Origin: Helicobacter sp. 11S02629-2
Lineage (GTDB): Bacteria; Campylobacterota; Campylobacteria; Campylobacterales; Helicobacteraceae
Assembly (NCBI RefSeq): GCF_002272875.1
Contig: NZ_MLAN01000005.1
Span: forward strand, 1-64,000
DNA length: 64,000 nt
Reading direction: 5' to 3'
Below, piece by piece: positions 52,260 through 61,856 of this stretch. Numbering within the stretch: the stretch's first letter is position 1; each line of letters begins with the position of its first letter. The notes below the pieces were generated by a model. It had not been told where the DNA came from, ran no database searches, and was given only the letters and a program-made list of their open reading frames with translations. Made by a program: the position numbers and the translations under genes.

Positions 52260-53165
52260 ATGAGCAAGTTAGAAGTCGCAGTAAGTATAGGCGATATAAA
52301 TGGCGTGGGCTTACAGATAGCCTTGCAATCCCACGCTAAGCTTTCTATGTTTTGCAAGCCTTTTTATATGTGTGATTATCCTCTTTTACAAGAGGCTAGC
52401 ACGCTTTTAAATCTTAAAAATCCCATCCTAGAAAAAGACTGCCTTCCTTTAAATCTCCCTTTTAAAATAAAACCCGGCAAGATAGATTCCATAAGTGGGG
52501 CTTATAGTTTTGCGTCTTTTAAAAAGGCTTTAGAAGTTAGTGATAGAGTTTTAACCCTGCCTATACACAAAAAAGCTTGGCAGCTAGCAGGGGCTAACTA
52601 CGCAGGGCATACTGAGTATTTACGTGAGCTTTATGGAGAAGGCATTATGATGCTAGGTTGTCCTTCTATGTTTGTAGCCCTTTTTAGTGATCATGTACCT
52701 TTAAAAGAAGTATCAAGCCTTATAAGCAAAGAAAGTTTTAAAGACTTCTTACTTAGATTTTATAAAGACTACCTAAAAGGGCGTGATATAAAAGAAGTTT
52801 GTGTGCTAGGCTTTAACCCTCATGCAGGCGATGGTGGTGTCTTAGGAGATGAAGACTTTTTAATACAAGATGCGATTAAAGAGCTAAACTTAGACTTAGG
52901 CAAAGACTTATTTATAGGCCCTTATCCTCCAGATGCTGCCTTTATCCCTAGTAATAGGGCGAGGTTTTCTCACTTTATAAGCATCTATCATGATGCAGGG
53001 CTTATACCTTTAAAAGCACTTTATTTTGAAGAAAGCATCAATGTAACTTTGGGCTTGCCTATAAAAAGGGCAAGTGTGGACCATGGCGTAGCTTTTGATA
53101 TAGCTTATAAAGGGGCTAAGGTAAACACTAAAAGCTATATAAATGCAGCTAAGTTTTTAGTCTAA
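52260..53165 (+). CDS. pdxA: 4-hydroxythreonine-4-phosphate dehydrogenase
   Basis: A 301-residue PdxA, slightly shorter than in enterics. It starts with SIGDINGVGLQIALQ (equivalent of the GDPAGIGPE loop), has the metal-site histidine in YAGHTEYLRELYG near residue 120, FNPHAGDGGVLGDED near 185 and SIYHDAGLIPLKAL near 245. It oxidises 4-phosphohydroxythreonine in the DXP-dependent vitamin B6 route. It appears to be co-transcribed with nuo. pdxJ is not in the window. Confidence 0.92.
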   Translation: MSKLEVAVSIGDINGVGLQIALQSHAKLSMFCKPFYMCDYPLLQEASTLLNLKNPILEKDCLPLNLPFKIKPGKIDSISGAYSFASFKKALEVSDRVLTLPIHKKAWQLAGANYAGHTEYLRELYGEGIMMLGCPSMFVALFSDHVPLKEVSSLISKESFKDFLLRFYKDYLKGRDIKEVCVLGFNPHAGDGGVLGDEDFLIQDAIKELNLDLGKDLFIGPYPPDAAFIPSNRARFSHFISIYHDAGLIPLKALYFEESINVTLGLPIKRASVDHGVAFDIAYKGAKVNTKSYINAAKFLV

Positions 53166-53269
53166 GTGAGTTTAGATTCTTAAAACTTTCTAGCTTTTAA
53201 AACAAACTTCAAAAAAACCTAGCATAATTAAATATATAAAATCACCTAGCTTTTTAATAAAGGAAGAAA

Positions 53270-54961
53270 ATGAGAAGTGATACAGTTAAAAAAGGCTACC
53301 AAAGAGTGCCACATAGAAGTTTGCTTAGAGCTACTGGGCTTAAAGATGCAGATTTTAATAAGCCTTTTATCGGTATAGCAAACTCTCACATAGATATAAT
53401 CCCGGGGCACTTTTTCTTACAAGAGTATGGTCGCATCATAAAAGAAGAGATAATAAATGCAGGGGGTGTGCCTTTTGAGTTTAACACTATAGGCGTTGAT
53501 GATGGTATAGCTATGGGACATGATGGTATGCTTTACTCCTTACCAAGTCGTGAGCTTATAGCAGATTCCATAGAAACAGTTATGAATGCTCACTGTTTAG
53601 ACGCATTAGTTTGCATACCAAACTGCGACAAGATAGTGCCGGGCATGCTTATGGGGGCGTTACGTGTTAATGTGCCTACTATCTTTGTAAGTGGCGGTCC
53701 TATGAGATCAGGTACGCTTAAAGATGGCTCTAAAGTTAGCCTTAGTTCAGCCTTTGAGGCAGTAGGTAGTTTTGAAAATGGCAAGATAAGCGAAGAAGAG
53801 CTTTATGATATGGAGTGTAATGCTTGCCCTGGTGGGGGGAGCTGTAGTGGTATGTTTACGGCTAATTCTATGAATACTTTGTGTGAAGCACTAGGTATCG
53901 CACTACCTGGTAATGGCACAGTGATAGCAAGGAGTAAAGAAAGGCTAGAGATGTTACGCGTTGCAGCAAGACGTATAGTTGAAATAGCCCTAAGTGAAAA
54001 AGAAAGCGAAAGGTTTAAAATCCAAAACATCATAAACAAAGATGCTATCCACAACTCTTTTGTAGTTGATATGGCTATGGGTGGTAGTACTAATACTGTG
54101 CTTCATATGCTTGCAATTAGTAAAGAGGCAAATGTAGACTTTGGATTAAAAGAGATAGATTCTATAAGTAAGCAAGTAGCCCACATAACTAAAATCGCCC
54201 CTGCAGTAACTAATGTCTATATGGAAGATATACAAAATGCAGGTGGAGTAGGGGCTGTTTTAAATGAGATAAATAAAAGTGGGAATCTAGTAAAAGACAC
54301 TTTAACCATCACAGGTGAAACTATGCACGTACGCATAAAAGACTATAAGATCAAAAATACTGAAATCATACACACAAAAGAGAATGCTTTCTCACAAGCA
54401 GGTGGATTAAAAGTGCTTTATGGCAATCTTGCAAGAGAAGGCTGTGTGGTCAAAGTTGGGGCTATGAGTGAAAATATGAAAGAGTTCACTGGAAAGGCTG
54501 TTGTTTTTGATAGTCAAGATGAAGCTATAGCTGGGATAAGTAGGGGCGAAGTAAAAGCTGGAGATGTTGTAGTTATAAGATATGAAGGGCCAAAAGGAGG
54601 TCCGGGTATGCCTGAGATGTTAAGTCCTACTAGTCTTATTATGGGCTTAGGGCTTGATGAAAGCGTGGCATTGATTACTGATGGTAGATTTAGTGGGGCA
54701 ACACGTGGTGCGTGCATAGGTCATATAAGCCCTGAAGCAAGTGAGGGTGGAATCATAGGCGTGGTTAAAAATGGCGATGTGATAAAAATAAGTATAAAAA
54801 ATGCAAGTCTTACTTTAGAAGTACCAGAAGATGAGCTTGAAAATAGACGCCTTAACTTCACTCCAAAAGTAAAACCTATAAAAAGCAAGTGGCTAAAACG
54901 CTACTCACTTTTAGTAAGCAATGCAAGTAATGGCGCTATGCTTAAGACTGAGCTAGATTAA
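53270..54961 (+). CDS. ilvD: Dihydroxy-acid dehydratase
   Basis: A 563-residue IlvD/Edd-family enzyme. Iron-sulfur cysteines are visible in [11 protein letters not shown] near residue 120 and [20 protein letters not shown] near residue 185, and [21 protein letters not shown] near 470 is the conserved active-site end. It makes the 2-oxo acid precursors of isoleucine and valine. The related Edd and sugar-acid dehydratases are less likely given the length and the start [28 protein letters not shown] precedes the ATG; the gene has its own 104-base upstream gap. Confidence 0.94.
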   Translation: MRSDTVKKGYQRVPHRSLLRATGLKDADFNKPFIGIANSHIDIIPGHFFLQEYGRIIKEEIINAGGVPFEFNTIGVDDGIAMGHDGMLYSLPSRELIADSIETVMNAHCLDALVCIPNCDKIVPGMLMGALRVNVPTIFVSGGPMRSGTLKDGSKVSLSSAFEAVGSFENGKISEEELYDMECNACPGGGSCSGMFTANSMNTLCEALGIALPGNGTVIARSKERLEMLRVAARRIVEIALSEKESERFKIQNIINKDAIHNSFVVDMAMGGSTNTVLHMLAISKEANVDFGLKEIDSISKQVAHITKIAPAVTNVYMEDIQNAGGVGAVLNEINKSGNLVKDTLTITGETMHVRIKDYKIKNTEIIHTKENAFSQAGGLKVLYGNLAREGCVVKVGAMSENMKEFTGKAVVFDSQDEAIAGISRGEVKAGDVVVIRYEGPKGGPGMPEMLSPTSLIMGLGLDESVALITDGRFSGATRGACIGHISPEASEGGIIGVVKNGDVIKISIKNASLTLEVPEDELENRRLNFTPKVKPIKSKWLKRYSLLVSNASNGAMLKTELD

Positions 54962-54973
54962 AAGCTAATATGT

Positions 54974-55001
54974 AGGCTTATTTATAAGAACTAATAAGCC
55001 T
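54974..55001 (+). terminator. Terminator hairpin of ilvD
   Basis: AGGCTTATT (54974-54982) pairs with AATAAGCCT (54993-55001) across a 10-base loop, 13 bases after the ilvD stop and followed by GTTTAAT. Confidence 0.6.
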
Positions 55002-55013
55002 GTTTAATATCTA

Positions 55014-55046
55014 TTTTTAGGTTTTATCAATTTAAAAACCTAAAAA
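55014..55046. terminator. Bidirectional terminator between ilvD and the KgtP-like permease gene
   Basis: TTTTTAGGTTTT (55014-55025) pairs with AAAACCTAAAAA (55035-55046), a perfect 12-base-pair stem. The T/A-rich arms offer a U tract in each direction, suitable for the converging ilvD and kgtP-like transcripts. Confidence 0.65.
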
Positions 55047-55073
55047 GTTTCAACACCAATCTAACGCCTTAAG

Positions 55074-56360
55074 CTACTCTAAGTAAGTTCTTTTAGGTAA
55101 AAAGTAAGCCACTATAAGACAGATAACAAACATAACTATGCAGTAGATATAAAAGCCTTCAGGCATACCTGCACTTTTAAACTTCAAAGCTACATAAGAA
55201 GCACTTCCTCCAAAGATGGCATTACCTATAGCATAGCTTAGACCAGTAGCAAGGGCTCTTACATGAATGGGGAAAAGTTCAGCTTTTATCACTCCCCCAA
55301 CTGAAGTATAAAGACTAAGCACTATAAAAGCCCATATGAGTATGAAAAATATCTCTATGCTACTAGTTGCTTTTCCTAAAAGATGAAAGATTGGATATAT
55401 AGAAATGATAGCAAGGATGGAAAAGATTATTAGCAAAGTTCTTCTACCTATCCTATCGCCAAGTGCGCCAAATAAAGGCTGAAAGATCATAAAGAAAAAG
55501 AGGGCTGCTAGCATGATATTATTAGATGTAGACTGTGCTATACCAGCAGTGTTTACCATAAAAACTTTAGTATAAGTACTAAAAGTATAAAAGGCTAAAG
55601 ACCCACCAGCAGTAAAGCCTATAACCATTAAAAAGTACTTCCAGTTTTGAGTTAGGGCCTTAAAGCTTCCTCTATCTTTATGCTTATAGATCTCATCGCC
55701 ACTTTCATGCATATCACTCCTTAAAAGTAGTGATAAAAGGGCTAAGATTCCACCAAAGGCAAAAAGCAGTCTCCATGCCCACTCTTTTATGGTGGATTCT
55801 TGAAAGATGAGTTCTAAGATGACTAAGCTAGCAACAGCTATAAGCTGACCGCCTATTAAAGTAACATACTGAAAGGAAGAGTAAAAACCGCGGTTACCTT
55901 TAGTGGCTATTTCTGATAGGTAAGTAGCAGCTATGCCATACTCTCCACCAACACTTAGTCCTTGCAAGATTCTAACTGCTAGTAAAAGTAAGATGGCATA
56001 GTTGCCGACATGGTCTTTAGTTGGCAAGATGGCTATAAGAAGGGAGCTTATAGCCATTAGTAAAACTGAGTAAACCATAGACTTTTTGCGTCCTATCTTA
56101 TCTCCTAGTGCACCAAAAAGATAACTGCCAATAGGTCTCATGAAAAAACCTAAAGCAAAGATTCCAAAAGCAGCTATTAACTCTATAGTTGGATCATTAG
56201 AGGCACTAAAAGAGCTTATGAAATAAGTCGCACTAAAAGCATAGATATAAAAGTCATACCACTCTACTAAGTTGCCAGAGCTTGCTGCTAGCATAGAAGT
56301 AAATCGTGTCTTTTTGCCTATGGGCTCAAAGGTATCAGGCTTCATGTTTCTAGTTGACAT
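55074..56360 (-). CDS. MFS metabolite:H+ symporter, KgtP-like
   Basis: A 428-residue permease with about twelve membrane segments. The N-terminal ASSGNLVEWYDFYIYAFSATYF and the loop GSYLFGALGDKIGRKKSM are diagnostic for the metabolite:H+ symporter group; RILQGLSVGGEYGIAATYLSE follows. It is most like alpha-ketoglutarate permease KgtP, which H. pylori and C. jejuni also have, but ProP- or ShiA-type substrates cannot be excluded. It is a single-gene unit converging with ilvD. Confidence 0.85.
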   Translation of the reverse strand: MSTRNMKPDTFEPIGKKTRFTSMLAASSGNLVEWYDFYIYAFSATYFISSFSASNDPTIELIAAFGIFALGFFMRPIGSYLFGALGDKIGRKKSMVYSVLLMAISSLLIAILPTKDHVGNYAILLLLAVRILQGLSVGGEYGIAATYLSEIATKGNRGFYSSFQYVTLIGGQLIAVASLVILELIFQESTIKEWAWRLLFAFGGILALLSLLLRSDMHESGDEIYKHKDRGSFKALTQNWKYFLMVIGFTAGGSLAFYTFSTYTKVFMVNTAGIAQSTSNNIMLAALFFFMIFQPLFGALGDRIGRRTLLIIFSILAIISIYPIFHLLGKATSSIEIFFILIWAFIVLSLYTSVGGVIKAELFPIHVRALATGLSYAIGNAIFGGSASYVALKFKSAGMPEGFYIYCIVMFVICLIVAYFLPKRTYLE

Positions 56361-56639
56361 ATTTTTCCTTTAGTGTGTTTTTTATTTAATATATTTTTTA
56401 TTTGGATTGTTTGCTGGGATTTTTCCATTATGATGTTTTAGACTTAAAGTATGAAGTTTTATTAATTATTTTAAAAATAAAAGCAAGATAGCGTAACTTT
56501 TTTACTCTAAAAATTAATGCTTCATACTATTGCAGCCACTTATCTAGCTAGCAGCTAAACACTAAATGTTATTTTTTGTGAAAATATCTACCATTACAAG
56601 TTATGCTAAATATACTTTTGATAAATAGTATAAAGAGGA

Positions 56640-56662
56640 TAGATTCTATAATATAGAATCTA
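56640..56662. terminator. Perfect 23-base palindrome of the AGATTCTA type
   Basis: TAGATTCTATA (56640-56650) and TATAGAATCTA (56652-56662) around a single A. It lies 84 bases beyond the glycosyltransferase stop in the direction of its transcription and may end that operon. Confidence 0.5.
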
Positions 56663-56670
56663 AATGCCTA

Positions 56671-56718
56671 AAAGTAGGATAAAAAGAAAGTAGGATAAAA
56701 AGAAAGTGGGATAAAAAG
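56671..56718. repeat. Tandem repeat, 16-base unit, three copies
   Basis: AAAGTAGGATAAAAAG occurs at 56671-56686 and 56687-56702, and with one change (AAAGTGGG) at 56703-56718. It is just downstream of the leftward glycosyltransferase gene, not in a coding region. Confidence 0.92.
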
Positions 56719-56745
56719 GCTATCTTACTTTGATGAGATATCAAT

Positions 56746-58464
56746 TTAAGGCTTTTTAGAATTTAGATTCTTTTTTATCTCTTTTATATCAGCCTTTTTA
56801 GCAAGTCTCATCCTTAGCTTTTTAAGTCCTATGGCTATATAGATGCTTCTTGCTACTATATAAGCTGTTCTTCTCCAAAAGGTTGTGTTCACACTTAAAA
56901 AAGCGAAGTTTAAAAGCTTTATAACAAAAGAGCCATTTTTCATACCTAGTCTTAAAAGCATCCTAGTGTTTGAATCAAGCACCTTATTGCCCATTAAAAA
57001 AGGTAAGTGTTGCACTATAAGCAAGCACTTAAGGGGATCTTTGCCCTTACGGTCATAGTAAAATGCCATTTCAACCCTCTCTTGTAAGATATAAGTTAGT
57101 TGTGTTTCTAAGCTTTTTTTGGCTTTCTTATCTAGGCTATTTAGCCTTTTTAAGCTTAAGTAGATATCAAGCACAGCAAAAAAGTGGCAGAAGAGATTAA
57201 AGTAAGTTCTTATATTTTGGTTACTTTTAAAGTGGCTTTTTAGATACTCTAAAGACTGTGGGATGTTTATCTTTTTTTCCCTTGCGTAATTAGATATAGA
57301 ATCTTTTCTTACTCTATAAGCTACAAGCTTGTCTTTTAGCACTTTTATAGCCTTAGCTTTGCCAAGTAGTAACATGCCAAAGTTTAGGTCTTCCATATCA
57401 AGAAAGGGAGTAAAGCGAAGGGCAATCTTATTTAGATAGCTATTACTCACCATGCCATGCCAGCCAAAGTTAATAGGACTAATATTAGCTGCCTTAAAAA
57501 GCTTACTGCCATCAACCCTACCATCTTCATACTCTTTAAGTACATTTTCTATATAGTGGGGTTTATGGTGCTTTGCGTGCCACTTCTTTTGCTCCTTAGT
57601 CCTAGGTGGTAAAGGCACACCTACTCCATCATAAAAGATAGAGTAGTGATGTACTACTACTTCAGTATCTTTTTCCATAGCGTTTATGCAAGATTGTATA
57701 CAAAGCCTTTGCATAAAGTCATCACTGTCAAAGTAGTGGATAAACTGCTTAGGTGGTAAGTCCTGACGTAAAAGCTGCGTTATGTCATTTAGACTAAATC
57801 TAAAAAAGCCTCTTTTATCATACTCAAAGTGTGAAAGCAAGCTATCATCTACTACTTTAGGAGTAAGGTTTAAAAGTCTATGTAAGTTTTGTTTTTTGAA
57901 AGCATCAAAAAGCCTAGCTCTCTTTTTTAGTTCATTTTTTGAAAAGCTTCCTATAAAGATAGGTTTCTCTCCAAAGACTTGGCTTTTAAAAGGAAAGATG
58001 GCATTTACAAAGTAGTTTTTGGCACTTGGATATAAGTAGCCTTGAAGCTTAGCGTACTTTAGGCTGTAAGGATAAGCACACATAGCTATTTGTTTTGGCT
58101 TAATGTAGTTAGATGTTAATAGGGCATTTTTTGTGCCTTTATTAGAATCTTCTTTTATAGATTCTAAAGCCTTTCTTAGAGGAGAGTTTTTAACTAGCTC
58201 AGTGCCAAGATTCCTAGCTGTGCTAAGGCCGCCATTAAGCTTTTCTACTATGAAGATTCGCCTATCTTTTTTAGCATACTCTAAGGCTATATCTAAACTT
58301 TTATCAGTAGAGCCATCAACAACTAAGATAATATCTAGCTTTTCATAGCTTTGATTAAGTACAGAATCTAGCGCAGTTTTAAGATACTTTTCTACATTAT
58401 AAACTGGGATGATAATACTTACTAGCCCCTCTTCTCCTTCTAAATCCTTAGTATTATCTATCAT
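56746..58464 (-). CDS. Family 2 glycosyltransferase with large internal insertion
   Basis: A 572-residue protein. The N-terminus is a GT-A/GT2 nucleotide-sugar domain (SIIIPVYNVEKYLKTALDSVLNQSY at about 16-40, VVDGSTDKSLDIA, KLNGGLSTARNLG at about 78-90), but the DxD-type motif YFDSDDFM comes only near residue 240. About 140 residues are inserted between these two halves. The C-terminal 200 residues are basic and helical, probably membrane-associating. Helicobacter and Campylobacter lipooligosaccharide glycosyltransferases can have such insertions. It follows kdsB by 5 bases, which points to surface glycan synthesis; donor and acceptor are unknown. Confidence 0.82.
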   Translation of the reverse strand: MIDNTKDLEGEEGLVSIIIPVYNVEKYLKTALDSVLNQSYEKLDIILVVDGSTDKSLDIALEYAKKDRRIFIVEKLNGGLSTARNLGTELVKNSPLRKALESIKEDSNKGTKNALLTSNYIKPKQIAMCAYPYSLKYAKLQGYLYPSAKNYFVNAIFPFKSQVFGEKPIFIGSFSKNELKKRARLFDAFKKQNLHRLLNLTPKVVDDSLLSHFEYDKRGFFRFSLNDITQLLRQDLPPKQFIHYFDSDDFMQRLCIQSCINAMEKDTEVVVHHYSIFYDGVGVPLPPRTKEQKKWHAKHHKPHYIENVLKEYEDGRVDGSKLFKAANISPINFGWHGMVSNSYLNKIALRFTPFLDMEDLNFGMLLLGKAKAIKVLKDKLVAYRVRKDSISNYAREKKINIPQSLEYLKSHFKSNQNIRTYFNLFCHFFAVLDIYLSLKRLNSLDKKAKKSLETQLTYILQERVEMAFYYDRKGKDPLKCLLIVQHLPFLMGNKVLDSNTRMLLRLGMKNGSFVIKLLNFAFLSVNTTFWRRTAYIVARSIYIAIGLKKLRMRLAKKADIKEIKKNLNSKKP

Positions 58465-58469
58465 ATAGT

Positions 58470-59189
58470 TTATAAGTCTCCTTTGCTAAATGTCTTTAAA
58501 GCTAGCTCTAAGTCTTCTTTTGTATCTATACCTAGGCTTTTAGTTTCTACTATGGCAAGGACTATCTTTTTGCCATGATAAAGCACGCGTAACTGCTCTA
58601 GTTTTTCTATGTTTTCTAGGCTGCATTCTTTCATGCTTGCATACTCTTTTAAAACTTCTATATTTAAAAAGCCATATAGTCCTAGATGCCCTAGATAGCT
58701 AGCATCCAAAGTGTCATCTCTATTAAAAGGGATTATAGACCTTGAAAAATAAAGGGCACAGTTTTTATCATCTAGTACTACTTTTACAAGGTTAGGATTT
58801 TTAGCTTCAGTGCTTGTGATAGGCTTAGCAAGGCTTGCCATAAAGCTTGAAGTTTTAGTTATATCTATAAGTTTTTGTATATTTCTTACTTCTAAAAAAG
58901 GCTCATCAGCTTGCACATTTATAATGACTTCATCCTTTTGTAGACCTAACATAGTGCAAGCCTCAAGCACTCTTAAAGTCCCATTAGGATGTTTTGGGTC
59001 AGTCATAACCGCCCTTATATTATGTTTTAGTGCTAGCTCATACACTCCAAAGTCATCAACTGCTAAGACTACATCATCAACCTTACTTGCGTTTTTTGCC
59101 ACCCTTATGCACATAGGAAGACCATATATATCACTTAAGATCTTATTAGGAAAGCGAGTTGATCTAAGTCTAGCTGGTATAACTATCAT
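58470..59189 (-). CDS. kdsB: CMP-KDO synthetase (3-deoxy-manno-octulosonate cytidylyltransferase)
   Basis: A 239-residue enzyme with the pyrophosphorylase-type start VIPARLRSTRFPNKIL, the conserved HPNGTLRVLEA, and VQADEPFLE near residue 95. It activates KDO with CTP for addition to lipid A, an essential step of lipopolysaccharide core synthesis. It begins 5 bases after alaS and is followed 5 bases later by the glycosyltransferase gene. Changes such as HPNGT in place of the usual HxSGTDR are modest and do not argue against function. Confidence 0.92.
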   Translation of the reverse strand: MIVIPARLRSTRFPNKILSDIYGLPMCIRVAKNASKVDDVVLAVDDFGVYELALKHNIRAVMTDPKHPNGTLRVLEACTMLGLQKDEVIINVQADEPFLEVRNIQKLIDITKTSSFMASLAKPITSTEAKNPNLVKVVLDDKNCALYFSRSIIPFNRDDTLDASYLGHLGLYGFLNIEVLKEYASMKECSLENIEKLEQLRVLYHGKKIVLAIVETKSLGIDTKEDLELALKTFSKGDL

Positions 59190-59194
59190 GGAAT

Positions 59195-61789
59195 CTAGCC
59201 TTTAAGATTAGATTCTAAGTAAGCTTTAGCCTTGCTTAAGATCTCATCTACTAACTTAGAATCTAAACTCTTGCCTTCTTCTAGTTTTAGTCCAGCTTGC
59301 AAGAAGTCTTTGCGTCCACCCCCTTTAAGTCCTAGCGTGCTCATAGACTTAAGCCACATATTGCAGTCTAACTCTACTCCTTTGCTTCCTAGCACAAGAC
59401 TTGCTTTATCATCACTTGCTTGAAGTAAGAATATGGCACATTTTACATTTGCATTTTTAAAGTTATCAATATGGGCTTTAAGATTCCCACTTGCTAGGCT
59501 TATAACACAAGGCACATTATTAATTAGCTCAGCCTTAAAGCTTGCTTCTTGGATACTACTATCAGCTTTAAGTGTTGATTTAAGCTTAGCGACAAGCCCT
59601 AATATATCTTTAGTTTTAAGTGTGTTTTCTAAGTTTTTAAGCCCTCTTATATGAGTGCTAGCATACTCATAAGCACTAAGCCCACAAACTGCTTCTATAC
59701 GCCTAACGCCGCTACTAACACTACCTTCTTTGGTGATATAAAAGCTATTAATTTCAGCCGTGTTATTAACGTGTAGCCCCCCACAAAGCTCAATGCTTTC
59801 ACTCCCAAAGCTTACAACCCTAACAGTATCTCCATATTTTTCATTAAAAAGTGCTTTTGCACCTTTAGCTATGGCATCTTCTTTTGAAAGGTGTTCAACC
59901 TTAGTGCTTAACGCACTTGCTATTAGGGCGTTAACTTTAGATTCTATTAGGTCTAGCGAGGTGCTATCTAGTGCTTTATGATAAGTAAAGTCAAACCTTA
60001 GCCTATCTTTTAGCACTAGTGAGCCAGCTTGGGCTATGCTACTTCCTAAGACTTCATGAAGCACTGCGTGAAGTAAGTGAGTGGCTGAGTGGTGCTTTTT
60101 TATCTCAAAGCGATCATTTGAGACTTCTATCTTTATAGTCTCATTTACATTTAAAGTATCCTTAGACAAGATGCTAGATATGATTAAGTCGTGATACTTT
60201 TTAGTATCAAGCACTTCTGCTACTAACTTTGTATCTTTATAAAGCTTGCCAGCTTCTCCAAGAGGTCCACCACCTTGAGGATACAGTGGGGTTTTAGCAA
60301 AAAGTACATAGCCTTTTTGGCCTTCTTTTAAAGTGCTAACTTCATTAAACTCACTATCTAGTAAAGATAGAATCTTAGATTCTAAGCTAGCATACTCATA
60401 GCCTACAAACTCATTTTTGCCAAACTTAGAAAGCAGGCTTTGTACAAGGTGCTTAAAGTTTTCATTTACCCCTTCATCGCCACTTCCTTTCCAAGACGCA
60501 GAACTCCTTGCCTTTTGTGTCTCCATGCAAGCTTCAAAGCTAGCTATATCAAGGCTTAAGATCGTATCTTTTAACATATCAAGTGTTAAATCTAGTGGGA
60601 ATCCAAAAGTATCATAAAGCTTAAAAGCCACTTCCCCACTAAAGATCTTTTCTCCTTTAGCCTCACAAGCACTAAGCTCTTCTTTAAAAAGCTTCATGCC
60701 AGATTCTAAAGTATCTAAGAAGCGTAACTCTTCAAGCTTGCAAAGCTCTAAGATATTTTCTCTTTTTTCTTTTAAGTAAGAGTAGTGATAGCTTAACTCA
60801 TCTATAACCTTATCAACCACTTTATAAAGAAAAGCCCCTTTTATGCCTAAAAGATAGCCATGTCTTAAAGCCCTTCTTAGAATCCTCCTTAAAACATAGC
60901 CCCTACCTTCTTTATCAAAAGTAACACCTTGTGCTAGAAGAAAGCAAACCGCACGTGCGTGATCAGCTATAACCCTATAGCTTGCCCCTGTTTCATACTT
61001 ATAAGGCTTGTTGCATAGTTTTTCAACTTCTTTTATAAGAGGCGTAAAGATGCTTGAATCAAAGTTAGAAGTTTTACCTTCCATAACCGCTTGAACCCTT
61101 TCTAACCCCATCCCTGTATCTATACTTGGTTTTGGAAGTGGTGTAAGCTTGCCATCTTTACTTTTTTCAAACTGCATAAAGACTAGATTCCATATCTCTA
61201 AGAATCTATCTCCATCTCCACCAAAGTAGTCTTCACTGCCAGAAAAGTGCTCTTCTCCTTGATCGATAAATATCTCGCTACAAGGCCCACAAGGTCCAGT
61301 ATCGCCCATCTGCCAGAAGTTATCTTTATCACCAAGGCGTTTTATATGACTAATGGGAACTATTTCTTTCCATAAGTTATAGGCTTCATCATCACTTTCA
61401 TGCACTGTTATATAAAGCTTTTCTTTTGGTAGTTTTAACACTTCAGTTACAAACTCCCAAGCATACTTAATGGCATCTTTTTTAAAGTAGTCCCCAAAAG
61501 AAAAGTTCCCAAGCATCTCAAACATAGTGTGGTGTCTTGCTGTGTAGCCGACATTTTCTAAGTCATTATGCTTGCCACCTGCCCTAAGACATACTTGTGA
61601 AGAAGTAGCCCTTAGACCTTTTGGTGGAGGAAGTGTGCCAGTAAAGATGTCTTTAAACTGCACCATGCCCGCGTTTGTAAAAAGCAAAGTTGGGTCATTA
61701 GGCACTAAAGGCATACTGTCATAGATTTGATGTCCCTTGCTTTTAAAAAACTCTAAAAACGATCCTCTTATATCAAGTTTTTGTTCCAT
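59195..61789 (-). CDS. alaS: Alanyl-tRNA synthetase
   Basis: An 864-residue class II synthetase of normal length. The catalytic domain has LVPNDPTLLFTNAGMVQFKD, ENVGYTARHHTMFEMLGNFSFGDYFK and DTGPCGPCSEIF; the editing domain has HHSATHLLHAVLHEVLG near residue 560 and CGGLHVNNTAEI near 660; the C-terminal part has the glycine-rich LGLKGGGRKDFLQAG. It charges tRNA-Ala in the cytoplasm. It is apparently the first large gene of a leftward unit alaS-kdsB-glycosyltransferase, possibly with the dedA genes upstream (gap 67 bases). Confidence 0.97.
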   Translation of the reverse strand: MEQKLDIRGSFLEFFKSKGHQIYDSMPLVPNDPTLLFTNAGMVQFKDIFTGTLPPPKGLRATSSQVCLRAGGKHNDLENVGYTARHHTMFEMLGNFSFGDYFKKDAIKYAWEFVTEVLKLPKEKLYITVHESDDEAYNLWKEIVPISHIKRLGDKDNFWQMGDTGPCGPCSEIFIDQGEEHFSGSEDYFGGDGDRFLEIWNLVFMQFEKSKDGKLTPLPKPSIDTGMGLERVQAVMEGKTSNFDSSIFTPLIKEVEKLCNKPYKYETGASYRVIADHARAVCFLLAQGVTFDKEGRGYVLRRILRRALRHGYLLGIKGAFLYKVVDKVIDELSYHYSYLKEKRENILELCKLEELRFLDTLESGMKLFKEELSACEAKGEKIFSGEVAFKLYDTFGFPLDLTLDMLKDTILSLDIASFEACMETQKARSSASWKGSGDEGVNENFKHLVQSLLSKFGKNEFVGYEYASLESKILSLLDSEFNEVSTLKEGQKGYVLFAKTPLYPQGGGPLGEAGKLYKDTKLVAEVLDTKKYHDLIISSILSKDTLNVNETIKIEVSNDRFEIKKHHSATHLLHAVLHEVLGSSIAQAGSLVLKDRLRFDFTYHKALDSTSLDLIESKVNALIASALSTKVEHLSKEDAIAKGAKALFNEKYGDTVRVVSFGSESIELCGGLHVNNTAEINSFYITKEGSVSSGVRRIEAVCGLSAYEYASTHIRGLKNLENTLKTKDILGLVAKLKSTLKADSSIQEASFKAELINNVPCVISLASGNLKAHIDNFKNANVKCAIFLLQASDDKASLVLGSKGVELDCNMWLKSMSTLGLKGGGRKDFLQAGLKLEEGKSLDSKLVDEILSKAKAYLESNLKG

Positions 61790-61856
61790 ATCATTTTCCC
61801 TTACATTTGGCTTTTAAAATTCTTTTTTATTGTAAAACTTATTTGCTTTATTTTAC

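Larger units (their letters stand above)
56361..56745. other. 385-base intergenic region upstream of the KgtP-like gene
   Basis: It has no supportable gene. It contains the leftward start region of the KgtP-like gene, the AGATTCTA palindrome at 56640-56662 and a three-copy 16-base tandem repeat at 56671-56718 next to the 3' end of the glycosyltransferase gene. Confidence 0.5.

Noticed and set aside
26222-55030. Sixteen identical bases (TTTTAGGTTTTATCAA) at 26222 and at 55015
   Set aside because: A match of this length in A/T-rich sequence of 64 kb is expected about once by chance; the flanks differ and each site has its own explanation.
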